A stretch of 64,000 nt of DNA from an uncultured Clostridia bacterium (GTDB taxonomy: Bacteria > Bacillota > Clostridia > Oscillospirales > Acutalibacteraceae), in contig CAKMIX010000001.1 in assembly GCA_927362715.1 (NCBI GenBank), positions 117,615-181,614 of the forward strand, in the 5' to 3' direction. Positions 1-8,013 of the stretch are shown here, piece after piece. Position numbers and translations under genes: made by a program. Numbering within the stretch: position 1 is the stretch's first letter; every line of letters starts with the position of its first letter. Below the pieces are notes generated by a model. It did not search any database. It saw only the letters and a list, made by a program, of their open reading frames with translations, and was not told the origin of the DNA.

Positions 1-10
1 TCTATATAAA

Positions 11-56
11 AAGCCGTCCATGGCCTGGAGCACTGCCCGCTGTGGACGGTTTTCTT
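11..56 (+). terminator. Rho-independent terminator at left edge
   Basis: The arms AGCCGTCCA (12-20) and TGGACGGT (43-50) pair and are followed by TTTTCTT. It would end a forward-strand gene lying left of the window and sits just outside the inverted repeat that begins at 60. Confidence 0.6.
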
Positions 57-59
57 CGT

Positions 60-90
60 GTACCCCCGGGACAAAAGGGACAAAAAGGAC
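60..90 (+). repeat. Left inverted repeat of putative mobile element
   Basis: The segment reads GTACCCCCGGGACAAAAGGG and then ACAAAAAGGAC. It contains two perfect GGGACAAAA units (68-76, 77-85) and a partial third (AGGAC). The reverse complement of 16650-16680 matches it at 26 of 31 positions with GTACCC outermost at both ends. I infer that these are the end sequences recognised by the serine recombinases encoded inside. Confidence 0.55.
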
Positions 91-174
91 TGCCAATCTT
101 CGGGCAGAACACCTACTTGTAATTTGCCGCCGCCAGAGTTAACATGACACACACCTTTGAAGGAGGGTAATGAA

Positions 175-492
175 ATGGGCGACTATATAAAACGGCTGCG
201 GCAATATGTCGAGGCCAACCCAATCCTCTTTGATGAGGAGTGGGATCATCCTGCAATGGATTCTTTGTACTGGCACTACAGTGAAAGCCACTACATGGGC
301 AATGAGAAAACCAAGGAAATCAGCCGTGAATTGAATGACCGCCTTGAAGAACTGTCCTTCCGGGAGAACAACCGAGTGTTTTCCCTGGTAGGTTCTCTCT
401 GTGCCGAGCATGAGCGGATTGCTTTCTTTGCCGGACTCCAGTTGGGAGCGCAGCTGATGCTGGAGTTAATGGAAGAAACTGTTCAGGACTGA
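175..492 (+). CDS. Small acidic hypothetical protein, DUF6809-like
   Basis: This 105-residue acidic, mostly helical protein has no signal peptide or membrane segment. The ATG at 175 is chosen because AAGGAGGG (160-167) lies seven bases upstream; an in-frame TTG at 157 would overlap that ribosome binding site. A conserved-looking core holds a D-S-L-Y-W-H-Y segment near residue 24 and an E-R-I-A-F-F-A-G-L segment near residue 80. Proteins of this size and pattern, called DUF6809 from memory, are common beside serine recombinases in clostridial mobile elements. Its role is unknown. It faces the recombinase genes and is separated from them by a terminator hairpin. The gene call is solid; the family name is tentative. 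Confidence 0.7.
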   Translation: MGDYIKRLRQYVEANPILFDEEWDHPAMDSLYWHYSESHYMGNEKTKEISRELNDRLEELSFRENNRVFSLVGSLCAEHERIAFFAGLQLGAQLMLELMEETVQD

Positions 493-535
493 AACTCACA
501 GAGCCTTTCACATCTAACAAGGACAAACAGAAAAA

Positions 536-585
536 CAGACCCAGGTCGACAGAATCATACCTGCCACCTGGGTCTGCTTTTGTTT
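536..585. terminator. Terminator between convergent genes
   Basis: The arms AGACCCAGGT (537-546) and ACCTGGGTCT (566-575) form a perfect 10-bp stem followed by GCTTTTGTTTTG. It lies between the forward DUF6809-like gene and the end of the reverse recombinase gene, and can serve the forward gene. Confidence 0.75.
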
Positions 586-589
586 TGTC

Positions 590-2179
590 TCATAGTCTCG
601 TTTTGACTTCCTTTCCATCCTTGAACCGGAATACCACCCGCTCGTCAGCGTAGATGGTGACATGGTCGACGGTGCCCTGCCAGAGTTTTTCATCGAAAGT
701 AAGGGGCAGGTCGTCCAATTCACCCAACTCGAACATCATGCCGCCGATGGTGATGGCGTCCGCGTTCATTTTGTCTCGTTGTTTTTGCAGGGTGGCCAGT
801 TTGGTTTGGATCTCCTTGTAGCGGCTGCACAGGTCATCATGGGCGGCTCGGTAGCTTTCTTCCGTGACGGTGTTGGCAGCATTCTGTTCAATACACACCC
901 GCAGCATTGCGGCGACAGCGCTTAGTTCTTCCTCCAGGTTGGCAATATCGGCATCGATAAAATCAGTGTCCGTAAGTACCTTTTGGGCGTAGCGGAGCCG
1001 GTCGATGGCGGCATTCCGGTCGGAAAGATACTCCCCAAGGGCTACCAAGTACAGTTCTTTCAGCCGCTCCTCGGTCAGGTGGGGTGTTTCGCATTTGCGT
1101 TCCCCTTTGAACTTGCCGTTGCATTGCCAGATAACACGGCGGTAGCGGTCGGTGGAGTGCCAGGTTTTGGCACCGAAAATATCGCCGCAGTCGGCGCAGA
1201 TGATCTTCCCGGAGAAGGGGCTGGTCTGATGGTGACGGTTGAGGCTGTTTTTGCGCCGTTCCAACTCCACCTGAACCTGCTCCCATTCCCAGGGTTCGAT
1301 GATGGCGGGGTGACTGTCCTCCACATAGTACTGCGGAACCTCTCCCTCATTGATTTTGGTCTTCTTCGTGAGAAAGTCCACGGTGAAGGACTTTTGGAGC
1401 AGCGCGGAGCCTTTATACTTTTCATTGCGCAGAATGCTTTCCACGGTTGCCCTCTGCCAGACAGTCTTTTTACCCGGCGTTGGGACGCCGTCGTTTGTCA
1501 GTGCGGCGGCGATGGCGTTGGTAGATTTCCCTGCGAGGAACTCCCGGTAGATGCGTTTGATAATCTCCGCTTCTTCGGGGACGATCTCCGGAAGTCCGTC
1601 CGAACCCTTGCGATAGCCCAAAAATTGACCGTAGGGAATGCTGACCTTGCCGTCGGAGAACCGCTTTCGCTGACCCCATGTGACATTTTCGGAAATGCTT
1701 CGGCTTTCCTCTTGAGCGAGACTGGACATAATGGTGATAAGCAGTTCACCTTTGGAGTCAAAAGTCATGATATTTTCTTTCTGGAAGAAACATTCACACC
1801 CCACTTCTTTCAGCTTGCGGATGGTAGTCAGGCTGTCCACGGTGTTTCGTGCAAAACGGCTGACGCTCTTGGTGACAATCAGGTCGATTTTCCCCGCCAG
1901 TGCATCCCGAATCATGCGGTTAAAGCCCTCCCGGCGCTTGGTGTTAACGGCGCTAATCCCTTCGTCGGTGTAGACCCCAACGAAATCCCAATCCGGATTG
2001 TCCTGGATAAACCGTGTATAGTAGTCCACCTGAGCTTCGTAGGAGGTGAGCTGTTCCTCACTGTCCGTGGAGACCCGGGCGTAGGCCGCCACCCTGCGGC
2101 GCACCCGCTCTTTGGCGGGCATTTTGGTGTGGAGATTGATTGTAGCGGGTATGATGGTGACATTTTTAGCTTTCGGCAT
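590..2179 (-). CDS. Large serine recombinase (site-specific integrase/transposase)
   Basis: This 529-residue protein is a large serine recombinase that would cut and rejoin DNA at the element's ends. The resolvase domain fills residues 30-180, with the catalytic serine in Y-A-R-V-S (Ser37). A 'recombinase' domain follows at about 190-300, then a zinc ribbon (C-A-D-C near residue 335, second pair near 370) and a coiled coil around 415-480. The ATG at 2179 is chosen because it begins the family-like N terminus; its first 14 bases overlap the end of the upstream recombinase gene, so the two are probably co-translated. Length and domain order are normal for the family. It is the likelier main integrase of the pair because it keeps the coiled coil. 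Confidence 0.93.
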   Translation of the reverse strand: MPKAKNVTIIPATINLHTKMPAKERVRRRVAAYARVSTDSEEQLTSYEAQVDYYTRFIQDNPDWDFVGVYTDEGISAVNTKRREGFNRMIRDALAGKIDLIVTKSVSRFARNTVDSLTTIRKLKEVGCECFFQKENIMTFDSKGELLITIMSSLAQEESRSISENVTWGQRKRFSDGKVSIPYGQFLGYRKGSDGLPEIVPEEAEIIKRIYREFLAGKSTNAIAAALTNDGVPTPGKKTVWQRATVESILRNEKYKGSALLQKSFTVDFLTKKTKINEGEVPQYYVEDSHPAIIEPWEWEQVQVELERRKNSLNRHHQTSPFSGKIICADCGDIFGAKTWHSTDRYRRVIWQCNGKFKGERKCETPHLTEERLKELYLVALGEYLSDRNAAIDRLRYAQKVLTDTDFIDADIANLEEELSAVAAMLRVCIEQNAANTVTEESYRAAHDDLCSRYKEIQTKLATLQKQRDKMNADAITIGGMMFELGELDDLPLTFDEKLWQGTVDHVTIYADERVVFRFKDGKEVKTRL

Positions 2180-3443
2180 GGTCTTTCTTCCTCTCCCTTG
2201 TCTTTTTGCCAGCGACCCGGCGCATCTCCTCTGTCCAACTCTCCGCACGGGAGCGGTCCTGCCAGCGTTTTACGGCTTTTGTCCCGTCTTTGAGGGTAAA
2301 TTCCAACAGATTCCCGCTTCGGGCTGTAATCGCCGTAATTTCGCTCACAGGCTCCACCTGAGCAGCAACTTGCATCAGCTTTTCTTCCGGGACGGCTTTG
2401 GAGGGGCAGTGGGCTTTCCCGTAAGAATTGTAGGTGGAACAGATCCAGATCGGTCCCGTGGCGGTGGTTTTGCGGCGATAGTGTTTGCCACAGATGGCAC
2501 AGGTGATAAGGCCGGTAAACAAGGAGAGTTTCCGTGGCTTGGTAGGTGCGTATTTCTCCTTCCTCCGCTGGATCTCGTCCTGAACAGCCTGAAAGGTTTC
2601 CGGCGGGATAATGGCTTCGTGGGTATTCGCTGCATGATATTGGGGCAGTTCTCCCTGATTCTTCCGGGTGATTTTGGTCAGATGGTTCTCACGAAATTTG
2701 GTCTGGAGAAGGAGATTTCCGGTATAGGCGTAGTTGCGCAGGATTCTGTCCACGGCACTCTTGTGAAAGACGCAGCCACTTTGGGTGGCATACCCTTCCT
2801 CGTTGAGTCGCTTGACAATGGCGGCAGTTCCTTTTCCATCCAGATAGTCCCGAAAGATTCCTCTGACAATATCCGCTTCTTCCGGAACCACCACCAGCCT
2901 GCCGTTCTCTCCACGGTACCCCAGCATGAAGAAGCGCCATGGAATGCCCTGCTCAAAGTTGCGCCTGACCCGCCACTTTTGATTTTCACTGGCGGAGAGG
3001 CTTTCTTCCTGGGCATAGCTTGCCAGGATGGAGAGCATCAGTTCTCCGTCGGCGGTGGCGGTATCGATGGATTGTTCTTCAAAATATACGCTGATGCCCA
3101 GTTCTTTCAGTTCCCGTACCGTTTCCAGAAGAGTCACGGTGTTGCGGGAAAAGCGGGAAATGGACTTGGTGATGATGTGGTCTATTTTGCCTGCCCGGCA
3201 GTCGGCGAGCATCCGCTGGAAGTTCTCACGGCTGTCCCTGGTACCGGTCTTGGCCTCATCGGCATATACACCCACATACACCCAGCCCGGGTGGTGACGG
3301 ATGTAGGTGCTGTAGTAATCCACCTGAGTCGCCAGGGAGTGCAGCATGGCGTCCTTATCACTGGACACTCTGGCATATGCCGCCACTCGACGGGCTTTTG
3401 GCATGGGTGTCGGAAACTGAATTTGCGTTACGGTTCTTGGCAT
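2166..3443 (-). CDS. Second large serine recombinase
   Basis: This 425-residue serine recombinase has its catalytic serine at Ser27 (Y-A-R-V-S-S-D), a recombinase domain at about 170-290 and a zinc ribbon with C-A-I-C near residue 320. After the ribbon it is short: the long coiled coil of its neighbour is missing and the C terminus is basic. The start at 3443 is supported by AAAGGAGG seven bases upstream. The gene overlaps the next recombinase by 14 bp. Tandem recombinases of this kind in clostridial elements may act jointly, as CcrA and CcrB do in SCCmec, or divide integration and excision; which applies here is inference. Confidence 0.92.
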   Translation of the reverse strand: MPRTVTQIQFPTPMPKARRVAAYARVSSDKDAMLHSLATQVDYYSTYIRHHPGWVYVGVYADEAKTGTRDSRENFQRMLADCRAGKIDHIITKSISRFSRNTVTLLETVRELKELGISVYFEEQSIDTATADGELMLSILASYAQEESLSASENQKWRVRRNFEQGIPWRFFMLGYRGENGRLVVVPEEADIVRGIFRDYLDGKGTAAIVKRLNEEGYATQSGCVFHKSAVDRILRNYAYTGNLLLQTKFRENHLTKITRKNQGELPQYHAANTHEAIIPPETFQAVQDEIQRRKEKYAPTKPRKLSLFTGLITCAICGKHYRRKTTATGPIWICSTYNSYGKAHCPSKAVPEEKLMQVAAQVEPVSEITAITARSGNLLEFTLKDGTKAVKRWQDRSRAESWTEEMRRVAGKKTRERKKDHAES

Positions 3444-3459
3444 AGTGTCCTCCTTTGTA

Positions 3460-3507
3460 TCAAGTATCGTCGGTAACATATATTGCTCGTTTCAGAGAAA
3501 ATAGCAA
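3460..3507 (-). other. Possible 15-codon leader ORF before the recombinase pair
   Basis: A TTG at 3507 follows AGGAGG (3515-3520) by seven bases and opens a 15-codon frame ending in TGA at 3460, just before the AAAGGAGG of the recombinase gene. The spacing suits translational coupling, but such a short frame can arise by chance. Confidence 0.25.
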
Positions 3508-3525
3508 GTCTATACCTCCTATATC

Positions 3526-3720
3526 TCAAAGAAAGATGCTGTCCCGAGTCATGCCGGTTTTCACGGCAAGAACCCTTTCGGCACGGTCACGGGTCTGTTC
3601 GTCCAGTTCTCCCTCACAGCAGCGGTGCTCCAGCATTGCCGACAGGATCCGGTACAGGATGAGAGCTTCTTGCATCGGCATAGCAGGCACGGGAGCAGTA
3701 TTTTCGGTTCCGGTTGCCAT
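3526..3720 (-). CDS. Small hypothetical protein starting inside the upstream gene
   Basis: This 64-residue acidic helical protein begins at an ATG (3720) preceded by AAAGGAG about ten bases away. Its first 107 bases lie inside the end of the upstream HTH/zinc-motif gene in another frame, so the two genes truly overlap. I recognise no domain. The core, residues 16-55, looks like a two-helix hairpin with a Cys-Cys pair. The position between the HTH gene and the recombinases suggests a role in controlling the mobility module, which is inference. The ribosome binding site makes it more likely a gene than a shadow frame. Confidence 0.55.
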   Translation of the reverse strand: MATGTENTAPVPAMPMQEALILYRILSAMLEHRCCEGELDEQTRDRAERVLAVKTGMTRDSIFL

Positions 3721-4033
3721 AGCTTTCAAACTCCTTTCCACAGTACGCACAGGTCAGACGATAATAGGCTTTACGCTGTACCTTTTCCGGGTGGGCGTTC
3801 CACCAAGTATTCCGGCACTTGTCGGAGCAGAACCGTTTGGCTTTTCTGCCCTTTACCTGCACGATGGGTTTTCCGCACCAAAGGCACTCTACCTGAAGGA
3901 CATCTTCCGGAGGGTGGCGGCGCATATAAGAACGGATGGTGTTGACGGAGATGTGAAGGGCAAGCGCAATGTCCATAGCGGACTTGCCACGGCCACGCAT
4001 CGTGTTCAGCACTTCAATTTGATATTTGGTCAT
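3614..4033 (-). CDS. HTH protein with tandem Cys-rich zinc-finger-like motifs
   Basis: The 139-residue product begins with a helix-turn-helix resembling sigma-70 region 4 or a resolvase HTH (residues 1-38, ending S-V-N-T-I-R-S-Y-M-R-R). Two C-x2-C...C-x3-C modules follow: C-L-W-C-G-K with C-S-D-K-C near residue 70, and C-A-Y-C-G-K with C-S-R-A-C near residue 110. The start at 4033 has AGGAGG seven bases upstream. Similar proteins in clostridial elements are usually labelled sigma-70-like, although this one lacks any region 2 and cannot be a complete sigma factor. It probably binds element DNA to regulate or assist the recombinases encoded downstream. Confidence 0.75.
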   Translation of the reverse strand: MTKYQIEVLNTMRGRGKSAMDIALALHISVNTIRSYMRRHPPEDVLQVECLWCGKPIVQVKGRKAKRFCSDKCRNTWWNAHPEKVQRKAYYRLTCAYCGKEFESYGNRNRKYCSRACYADARSSHPVPDPVGNAGAPLL

Positions 4034-4137
4034 GGTAAAACCTCCTGATTTACTTTTGGGTAATTACCCCTTTGAATTTGCGGTTTTTGCGTGTGAAGCC
4101 CCAGGCCGTTGTCCGCTATGAAAAGCGACAGAGATTT

Positions 4138-6393
4138 TTATCCCCCTACCCCCGGAGTATCCTCCAGCACGGCGGGATTGGTCAGGTAGACCTCCGAGGG
4201 CTTCCTCCCGAAGGTCGGGATGCCTTCCGTAGGTTTGAGTGCGATATAGCCATATTCGCACAGGCGATTCAGCACAGGCTGCAGACTTTCGGCGGTCTTG
4301 AATCGTCGGCAGCGCCGCATGGCATCCCGGCGGGAGAACTCCGTAAGCCGCTCCCGTTTGATGGCAGAGAGCAGATACTGGGCATTCTTGTTTACGACAT
4401 CGGCGCCCATGAGGGAATATGCGGCTTTGGCGTGTTCCAGAAAGTATCTGCCGATGGTAACGGCGCTCTCCATGGTTACTTTGTCGACGAAGTCGAACAT
4501 GGAGTCCTTGGGATATTTCATGACGTGCAGAATGCCGCTGATACGCAGGACAGAACCCACGAACTTACCCGCCCAGTCGGGGATCTCTGCCAAGTCACCT
4601 TTCAGCCGACCTTCCACCTCGTTGAACAAGGTTTCCAGCACTTCCTCAGCTCCATTGTCCAGGCTGATTGGCTGCTGCTCGTTGTCACTGGAAAGAATGG
4701 CCTCAATCAGGTCCCGATACCTGACTCTGACACCTTCCGGGATTGGTTTCGTGGAGAACGAACGGTTGCCGACGGTGGATTTCGGCATGGAGTAAAGGAA
4801 CCGGGCAGTCAGACCACGACCACGGAAGGTGTTGTTGCTCATCAGTCCGTTCAGCACTTCTGGCTGCACTGCCAGCACCATGGTCAATGCCGGGTGGATG
4901 ATGCTTTCGCTGGCTCTGCCGATGCGGTCAACTCGGATGGTATCACCGCTGTGACCTTTGAGGAATACATCGATATTTACATTGCGGCTGTACAGGCCGC
5001 TGATGATATCGAAGATACCGCCCTCTGCGGAAACCACCGCCGCACAACCGTTGTTCTCGGCCAGAACTGAAGTCAGCTTTTCAGAGGTCACATCGTCCAC
5101 GAAGAGTCGGAGAGGTTTCACCGGTTCGTATTCGGCTATTTCTTTGGCCTTGCTTTTGATATCTTCCTCGGTTGCTTTGCCCTTGGATGCCCGCTCCACC
5201 AAACTGCGCTTCTCCTTTTCCAACTTGCTCAGTTCCATTTGGCTTTGGACGATTTTCGGACTGCGCCGTTCGTTTTCCAATTTTTCATATACTTCCACCG
5301 GGTGGATCATCATGGACAGCACCGAGGATTTTCGCTCCGCAGGCGGGAGGATGACGACCGTGTAGGTGTTGAGGGGTTCTATCCAGTCCGCGTTGCCCCG
5401 GATGAAGTATTTTCCCTGGCTGCACAGAGACACAACGCCCAAAGCCTCTACCGCAGCCATATCCACGGAGGTCTGGGTGGACTCTGCCACCGCCAGCACA
5501 TAGCGGCGAATGACTTCCGGTAATGCGTCCACGGGAAATGTGGGGAGGTCATATTCGTCAAATAGGATGGGCGTGTCCCAGACTACGGGGCCGGTACTGT
5601 TATAAGCATCCGGCGGGATGTATCCAGGCTGGTTGCGGATTTTGGAATAGAGCCGTTGTTTTCCTGCCCAGATACTTTCCAACTCCCGATCCTCCAGGGG
5701 TGGGGAGCATTGCTGAGCAACTTGGAAAAACAGATCCTTTGCCTCCGCAGTATCGCCGTACCGTTTGATGATCCTGGCTCCGATCCGGGACATGGTGCTG
5801 TTGCGACTTCCCTCCGGAATGGAATATTCTAGGTCGGCAAATGATTGTTCGCCGTCCATCTCATCCAAAAAGTCATTCAGGGTGACGGTGCCGGAATGAT
5901 AGAGTACCTGAGGGTCTTGTGTGCCGAACAGAAACCGGGCGGCATCCAGCGCATTGGTATCAAAAAACGGGAAAGCCGCCTGAAGACGCTGCTTGAGAGC
6001 CGTATACCGCTCCGCGTCCTGTTCCGGTTGTATGAGTAATACAACATGAAACCGTGGACGAGGGCCTTTGTTCCCTTTCTGTTTCATGTGGTGGCGGCTG
6101 TAGTGGATCACATGGGGAACATCGGCAAAGAGGTCAGCGACATCCTCCGCGGTGACCCAATCCTGGGGATCATCGGAGTGCTCATTGTCGCAGTCCCCGG
6201 GCAGGGCATTGGACAGTTCAAAATTGTCGATGTTACGGTAGTTGTTCTTATACCGGGCGCAGACCAAGTCTTTGGAAAACGCTAACTTCGCGGATGCTTC
6301 GTCCGCGATTTCAATTTTGTTGGGGTACAGACAGTTGGATGCGTTTCCGGTGCAGTCTGCCGTGTACACGGTAATCGGTATTGTTTGGGTCAT
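4138..6393 (-). CDS. DUF3987-family replication protein (YfjI-like) with primase-type N terminus
   Basis: The 751-residue protein is a replication/helicase-type protein of mobile elements. Residues 1-190 resemble the N-terminal part of element-encoded primases (W-V-T-A-E-D-V, then R-P-R-F-H-V-V). Residues near 195-260 resemble the alpha-helical PriCT module. The remainder, from about 290, is the DUF3987 region with the P-P-A-E-R-K-S-S nucleotide-binding loop. The start at 6393 is chosen because GAAGGGAG lies eight bases upstream; the GTG nine bases earlier overlaps that site. It follows the excisionase gene directly, whose full-length stop would fall at 6410. Its likely role is copying the excised element, which is inference. 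Confidence 0.8.
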   Translation of the reverse strand: MTQTIPITVYTADCTGNASNCLYPNKIEIADEASAKLAFSKDLVCARYKNNYRNIDNFELSNALPGDCDNEHSDDPQDWVTAEDVADLFADVPHVIHYSRHHMKQKGNKGPRPRFHVVLLIQPEQDAERYTALKQRLQAAFPFFDTNALDAARFLFGTQDPQVLYHSGTVTLNDFLDEMDGEQSFADLEYSIPEGSRNSTMSRIGARIIKRYGDTAEAKDLFFQVAQQCSPPLEDRELESIWAGKQRLYSKIRNQPGYIPPDAYNSTGPVVWDTPILFDEYDLPTFPVDALPEVIRRYVLAVAESTQTSVDMAAVEALGVVSLCSQGKYFIRGNADWIEPLNTYTVVILPPAERKSSVLSMMIHPVEVYEKLENERRSPKIVQSQMELSKLEKEKRSLVERASKGKATEEDIKSKAKEIAEYEPVKPLRLFVDDVTSEKLTSVLAENNGCAAVVSAEGGIFDIISGLYSRNVNIDVFLKGHSGDTIRVDRIGRASESIIHPALTMVLAVQPEVLNGLMSNNTFRGRGLTARFLYSMPKSTVGNRSFSTKPIPEGVRVRYRDLIEAILSSDNEQQPISLDNGAEEVLETLFNEVEGRLKGDLAEIPDWAGKFVGSVLRISGILHVMKYPKDSMFDFVDKVTMESAVTIGRYFLEHAKAAYSLMGADVVNKNAQYLLSAIKRERLTEFSRRDAMRRCRRFKTAESLQPVLNRLCEYGYIALKPTEGIPTFGRKPSEVYLTNPAVLEDTPGVGG

Positions 6394-6409
6394 AGTGTTC
6401 ACTCCCTTC

Positions 6410-6590
6410 TCAGCTTTTCTGCTTCATCCAATCATCCAGGACAGATTGTGCGATCAGCCACCGCTGTCCCCCCCCGGCGGCAGGGAATCTCTCCGCTCTT
6501 CAGCAGGCGCACTAGGGTGGGAACGCTGATTCCGAGGTAAGATGCCGCCTCTTTTAGGTTGAATACCGCCTTACAAGAATGGTTTTTCAT
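6410..6590 (-). pseudogene. Excisionase/MerR-like HTH protein, frameshifted at a G8 tract
   Basis: The ATG at 6590 has AGGAG upstream and opens a typical excisionase: F-N-L-K-E-A-A-S-Y-L-G-I-S-V-P-T-L-V-R-L-L-K-S-G-E-I-P. At residue 40 the coding strand has eight G's (plus-strand C's at 6468-6475). As written, the frame then runs to TGA at 6432, giving 52 residues. With seven G's it would continue Q-R-W-L-I-A-Q-S-V-L-D-D-W-M-K-Q-K-S and stop at 6410, giving 59 residues and the normal family ending. The tract could be a real mutation, a slippery phase-variable site, or a base-call error. The HTH part is intact in both forms. Full-length translation would end next to the DUF3987 ribosome binding site. 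Confidence 0.75.
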
Positions 6591-6608
6591 CAATTTTGCT
6601 CCTTTCTC

Positions 6609-6637
6609 TTGTGTTCATCTATATTGTCGCATATAAT
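6609..6637 (+). promoter_or_regulatory. Possible sigma-A promoter for the 6729 gene
   Basis: TTGTGT (6609-6614), 17 bases, then TATAAT (6632-6637). The -10 is perfect and the -35 weak. It points toward the 6729 gene with a leader of about 85 bases that contains three repeated CGGTAA motifs. Confidence 0.4.
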
Positions 6638-6657
6638 AGGAACGGAAATCTTTATTC

Positions 6658-6712
6658 TATCGGTAAGACTTTGATTGTAATTTGCGTTTTTAACGGTAAG
6701 ATTATCGGTAAA
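6658..6712 (+). repeat. Three CGGTAA direct repeats, candidate operator
   Basis: TATCGGTAAGA (6658-6668), TAACGGTAAGA (6691-6701) and TTATCGGTAAA (6702-6712) repeat in the same direction between the divergent excisionase and 6729 genes. Same-strand repeats just after a promoter suit binding of the excisionase-like protein or another element regulator; this is inference. Confidence 0.4.
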
Positions 6713-6728
6713 AAAGAGGAGTGAAGAG

Positions 6729-7616
6729 ATGGAACTGAAGAAACTGCTGGATGACTATGAGATTGGTGGTATTGGAGACATAAAAAAACATACCCTCCGT
6801 TTCCATTCATACAGAATTGGAACCGTGGAGGGTATGTTGACGATATTTGCGGAATATACCTCAGGGCAGTTTCCCATCACCTATAAGGGATATCCTTCCG
6901 GGCAGGAACTGCTGATTGAATTGTGTAATCTGAATCTGGAACTCCGGGAAAAGCCATTGAAGGAATGTGCCGAAATTCTGATCCGCTGGAGTCTGGAGAA
7001 CATTCACCCTTACTATCACTATGGGGATGATGTTACCGCATTGGAACAGGTCGATAATGATGCCGACCAATACTGGGATATGCTGGTCAATGTGATCGAA
7101 TGTTACAGCATTTCTGTGAAAGACATGGTACGGGATTTGGAACAGCTTTATACCGACACCATGACCCTCTTTGCCATCCGCAGTCTGATGGAAGGCAAAA
7201 TAACCGATGCACAGCGGATCTATGGGGAAGTCCGTGTGCCGGATGAGAAAAATTTGCTCCATGCGTGGTATCGAGCAGATTCCGTTCACCGTCCCTTGGT
7301 GTTACAGGATTTTATCGAGAACATACCGAAACTGAAAATGGGATTGGAATATGATCTTCCCACCGGACAGATCCAGCTTCAGCCTGTGGTCAAATCCGTC
7401 GTGGACGCAGCATATTTCGGTCTTGCCAGATTTATGGCGGTGAATGCCAACGCCTTGGATGACTACGGCGGCAAAACCAACATCGCCTTTTGCCAGGCTT
7501 GCGGCAAGGCATTCATTAAGCGTGGGAATCGGCAGAAATACTGCGGGACACTGGAGTGCCAGAGTGTGCGGAACAAACTCAAATCCAAGGAGTATTATTA
7601 TCGCAAAAGGCGGTAG
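6729..7616 (+). CDS. Hypothetical protein with C-terminal zinc finger
   Basis: This 295-residue cytoplasmic protein has a long acidic N-terminal region without recognisable motifs. Its C-terminal zinc finger, C-Q-A-C-G-K-A-F then Y-C-G-T-L-E-C-Q, has C-x2-C-x13-C-x4-C spacing and resembles the CGNR-type finger of DNA-binding regulators; the last residues are very basic. GAGGAG precedes the ATG by about seven bases. I believe similar proteins are called DUF6076, from memory only. It is divergent from the mobility genes and just upstream of the restriction cargo. The tail suggests nucleic-acid binding; the function of the large N-terminal part is unknown. Confidence 0.7.
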   Translation: MELKKLLDDYEIGGIGDIKKHTLRFHSYRIGTVEGMLTIFAEYTSGQFPITYKGYPSGQELLIELCNLNLELREKPLKECAEILIRWSLENIHPYYHYGDDVTALEQVDNDADQYWDMLVNVIECYSISVKDMVRDLEQLYTDTMTLFAIRSLMEGKITDAQRIYGEVRVPDEKNLLHAWYRADSVHRPLVLQDFIENIPKLKMGLEYDLPTGQIQLQPVVKSVVDAAYFGLARFMAVNANALDDYGGKTNIAFCQACGKAFIKRGNRQKYCGTLECQSVRNKLKSKEYYYRKRR

Positions 7617-7723
7617 GCAATATAGAGTAATCAAGAGACCCAAGAGAACTAGAACTGGAAATTCATAATTCTAACCATTCACCCCAGATTATTCAGCTTT
7701 TGCCGAAAATCAGCATTGAAACA

Positions 7724-7752
7724 TTGATATTTTCACGAAACTGTGATATAAT
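7724..7752 (+). promoter_or_regulatory. Consensus sigma-A promoter of the restriction-modification operon
   Basis: TTGATA (7724-7729), a 17-base spacer and TATAAT (7747-7752) form a near-perfect promoter 28 bases before the XRE gene. It is the only strong promoter I see before hsdM. Confidence 0.8.
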
Positions 7753-7779
7753 TAACTATCTATACTTGGAGGTATCAAC

Positions 7780-7989
7780 ATGGCTGTGAGCTACAAGCGG
7801 TTGCTGCATATGATGATTGAAAAAGATGTTTCAAATGCACAGCTGATGCACGATGCAGGTATTTCTGCAAATATTATTACGAAGTTAAAAAACGGTCAGT
7901 ATATTGCCCTGGACAAGGTCGAGAGTATTTGTGTTGCTATGGGATGTACACCGAACGATATTCTGGAATTTATTCCGGATCAAAAATGA
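7780..7989 (+). CDS. Small XRE-family regulator of the type I RM operon
   Basis: This 69-residue protein is almost entirely one Cro/C1-type helix-turn-helix, with S-N-A-Q-L-M-H-D-A-G-I-S then I-T-K-L-K-N-G as turn and recognition helix. GGAGG (7768-7772) precedes the ATG. It lies 24 bases before hsdM under the strong promoter at 7724. Proteins of this size next to restriction systems often act as controller proteins that delay or limit expression; single-HTH regulators of the YozG type look alike. Control of hsdMSR and autoregulation are inference. Confidence 0.85.
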   Translation: MAVSYKRLLHMMIEKDVSNAQLMHDAGISANIITKLKNGQYIALDKVESICVAMGCTPNDILEFIPDQK

Positions 7990-8013
7990 TCTGTAGTTAG
8001 GAGTAATACAAAC

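Noticed and set aside
68..90. GGGACAAAA repeats as a CRISPR array
   Set aside because: The units are 9 bp, tandem without spacers, and occur only two to three times at each element end.
983..2293. Long forward frame (436 codons) across the first recombinase
   Set aside because: It is antisense to a clear serine recombinase, has no ribosome binding site and shows no protein motif; it arises from the GC bias of the real gene.
2112..3476. Long forward frame (454 codons) across the second recombinase
   Set aside because: Antisense to a gene with an intact catalytic serine and zinc ribbon; no initiation signal.
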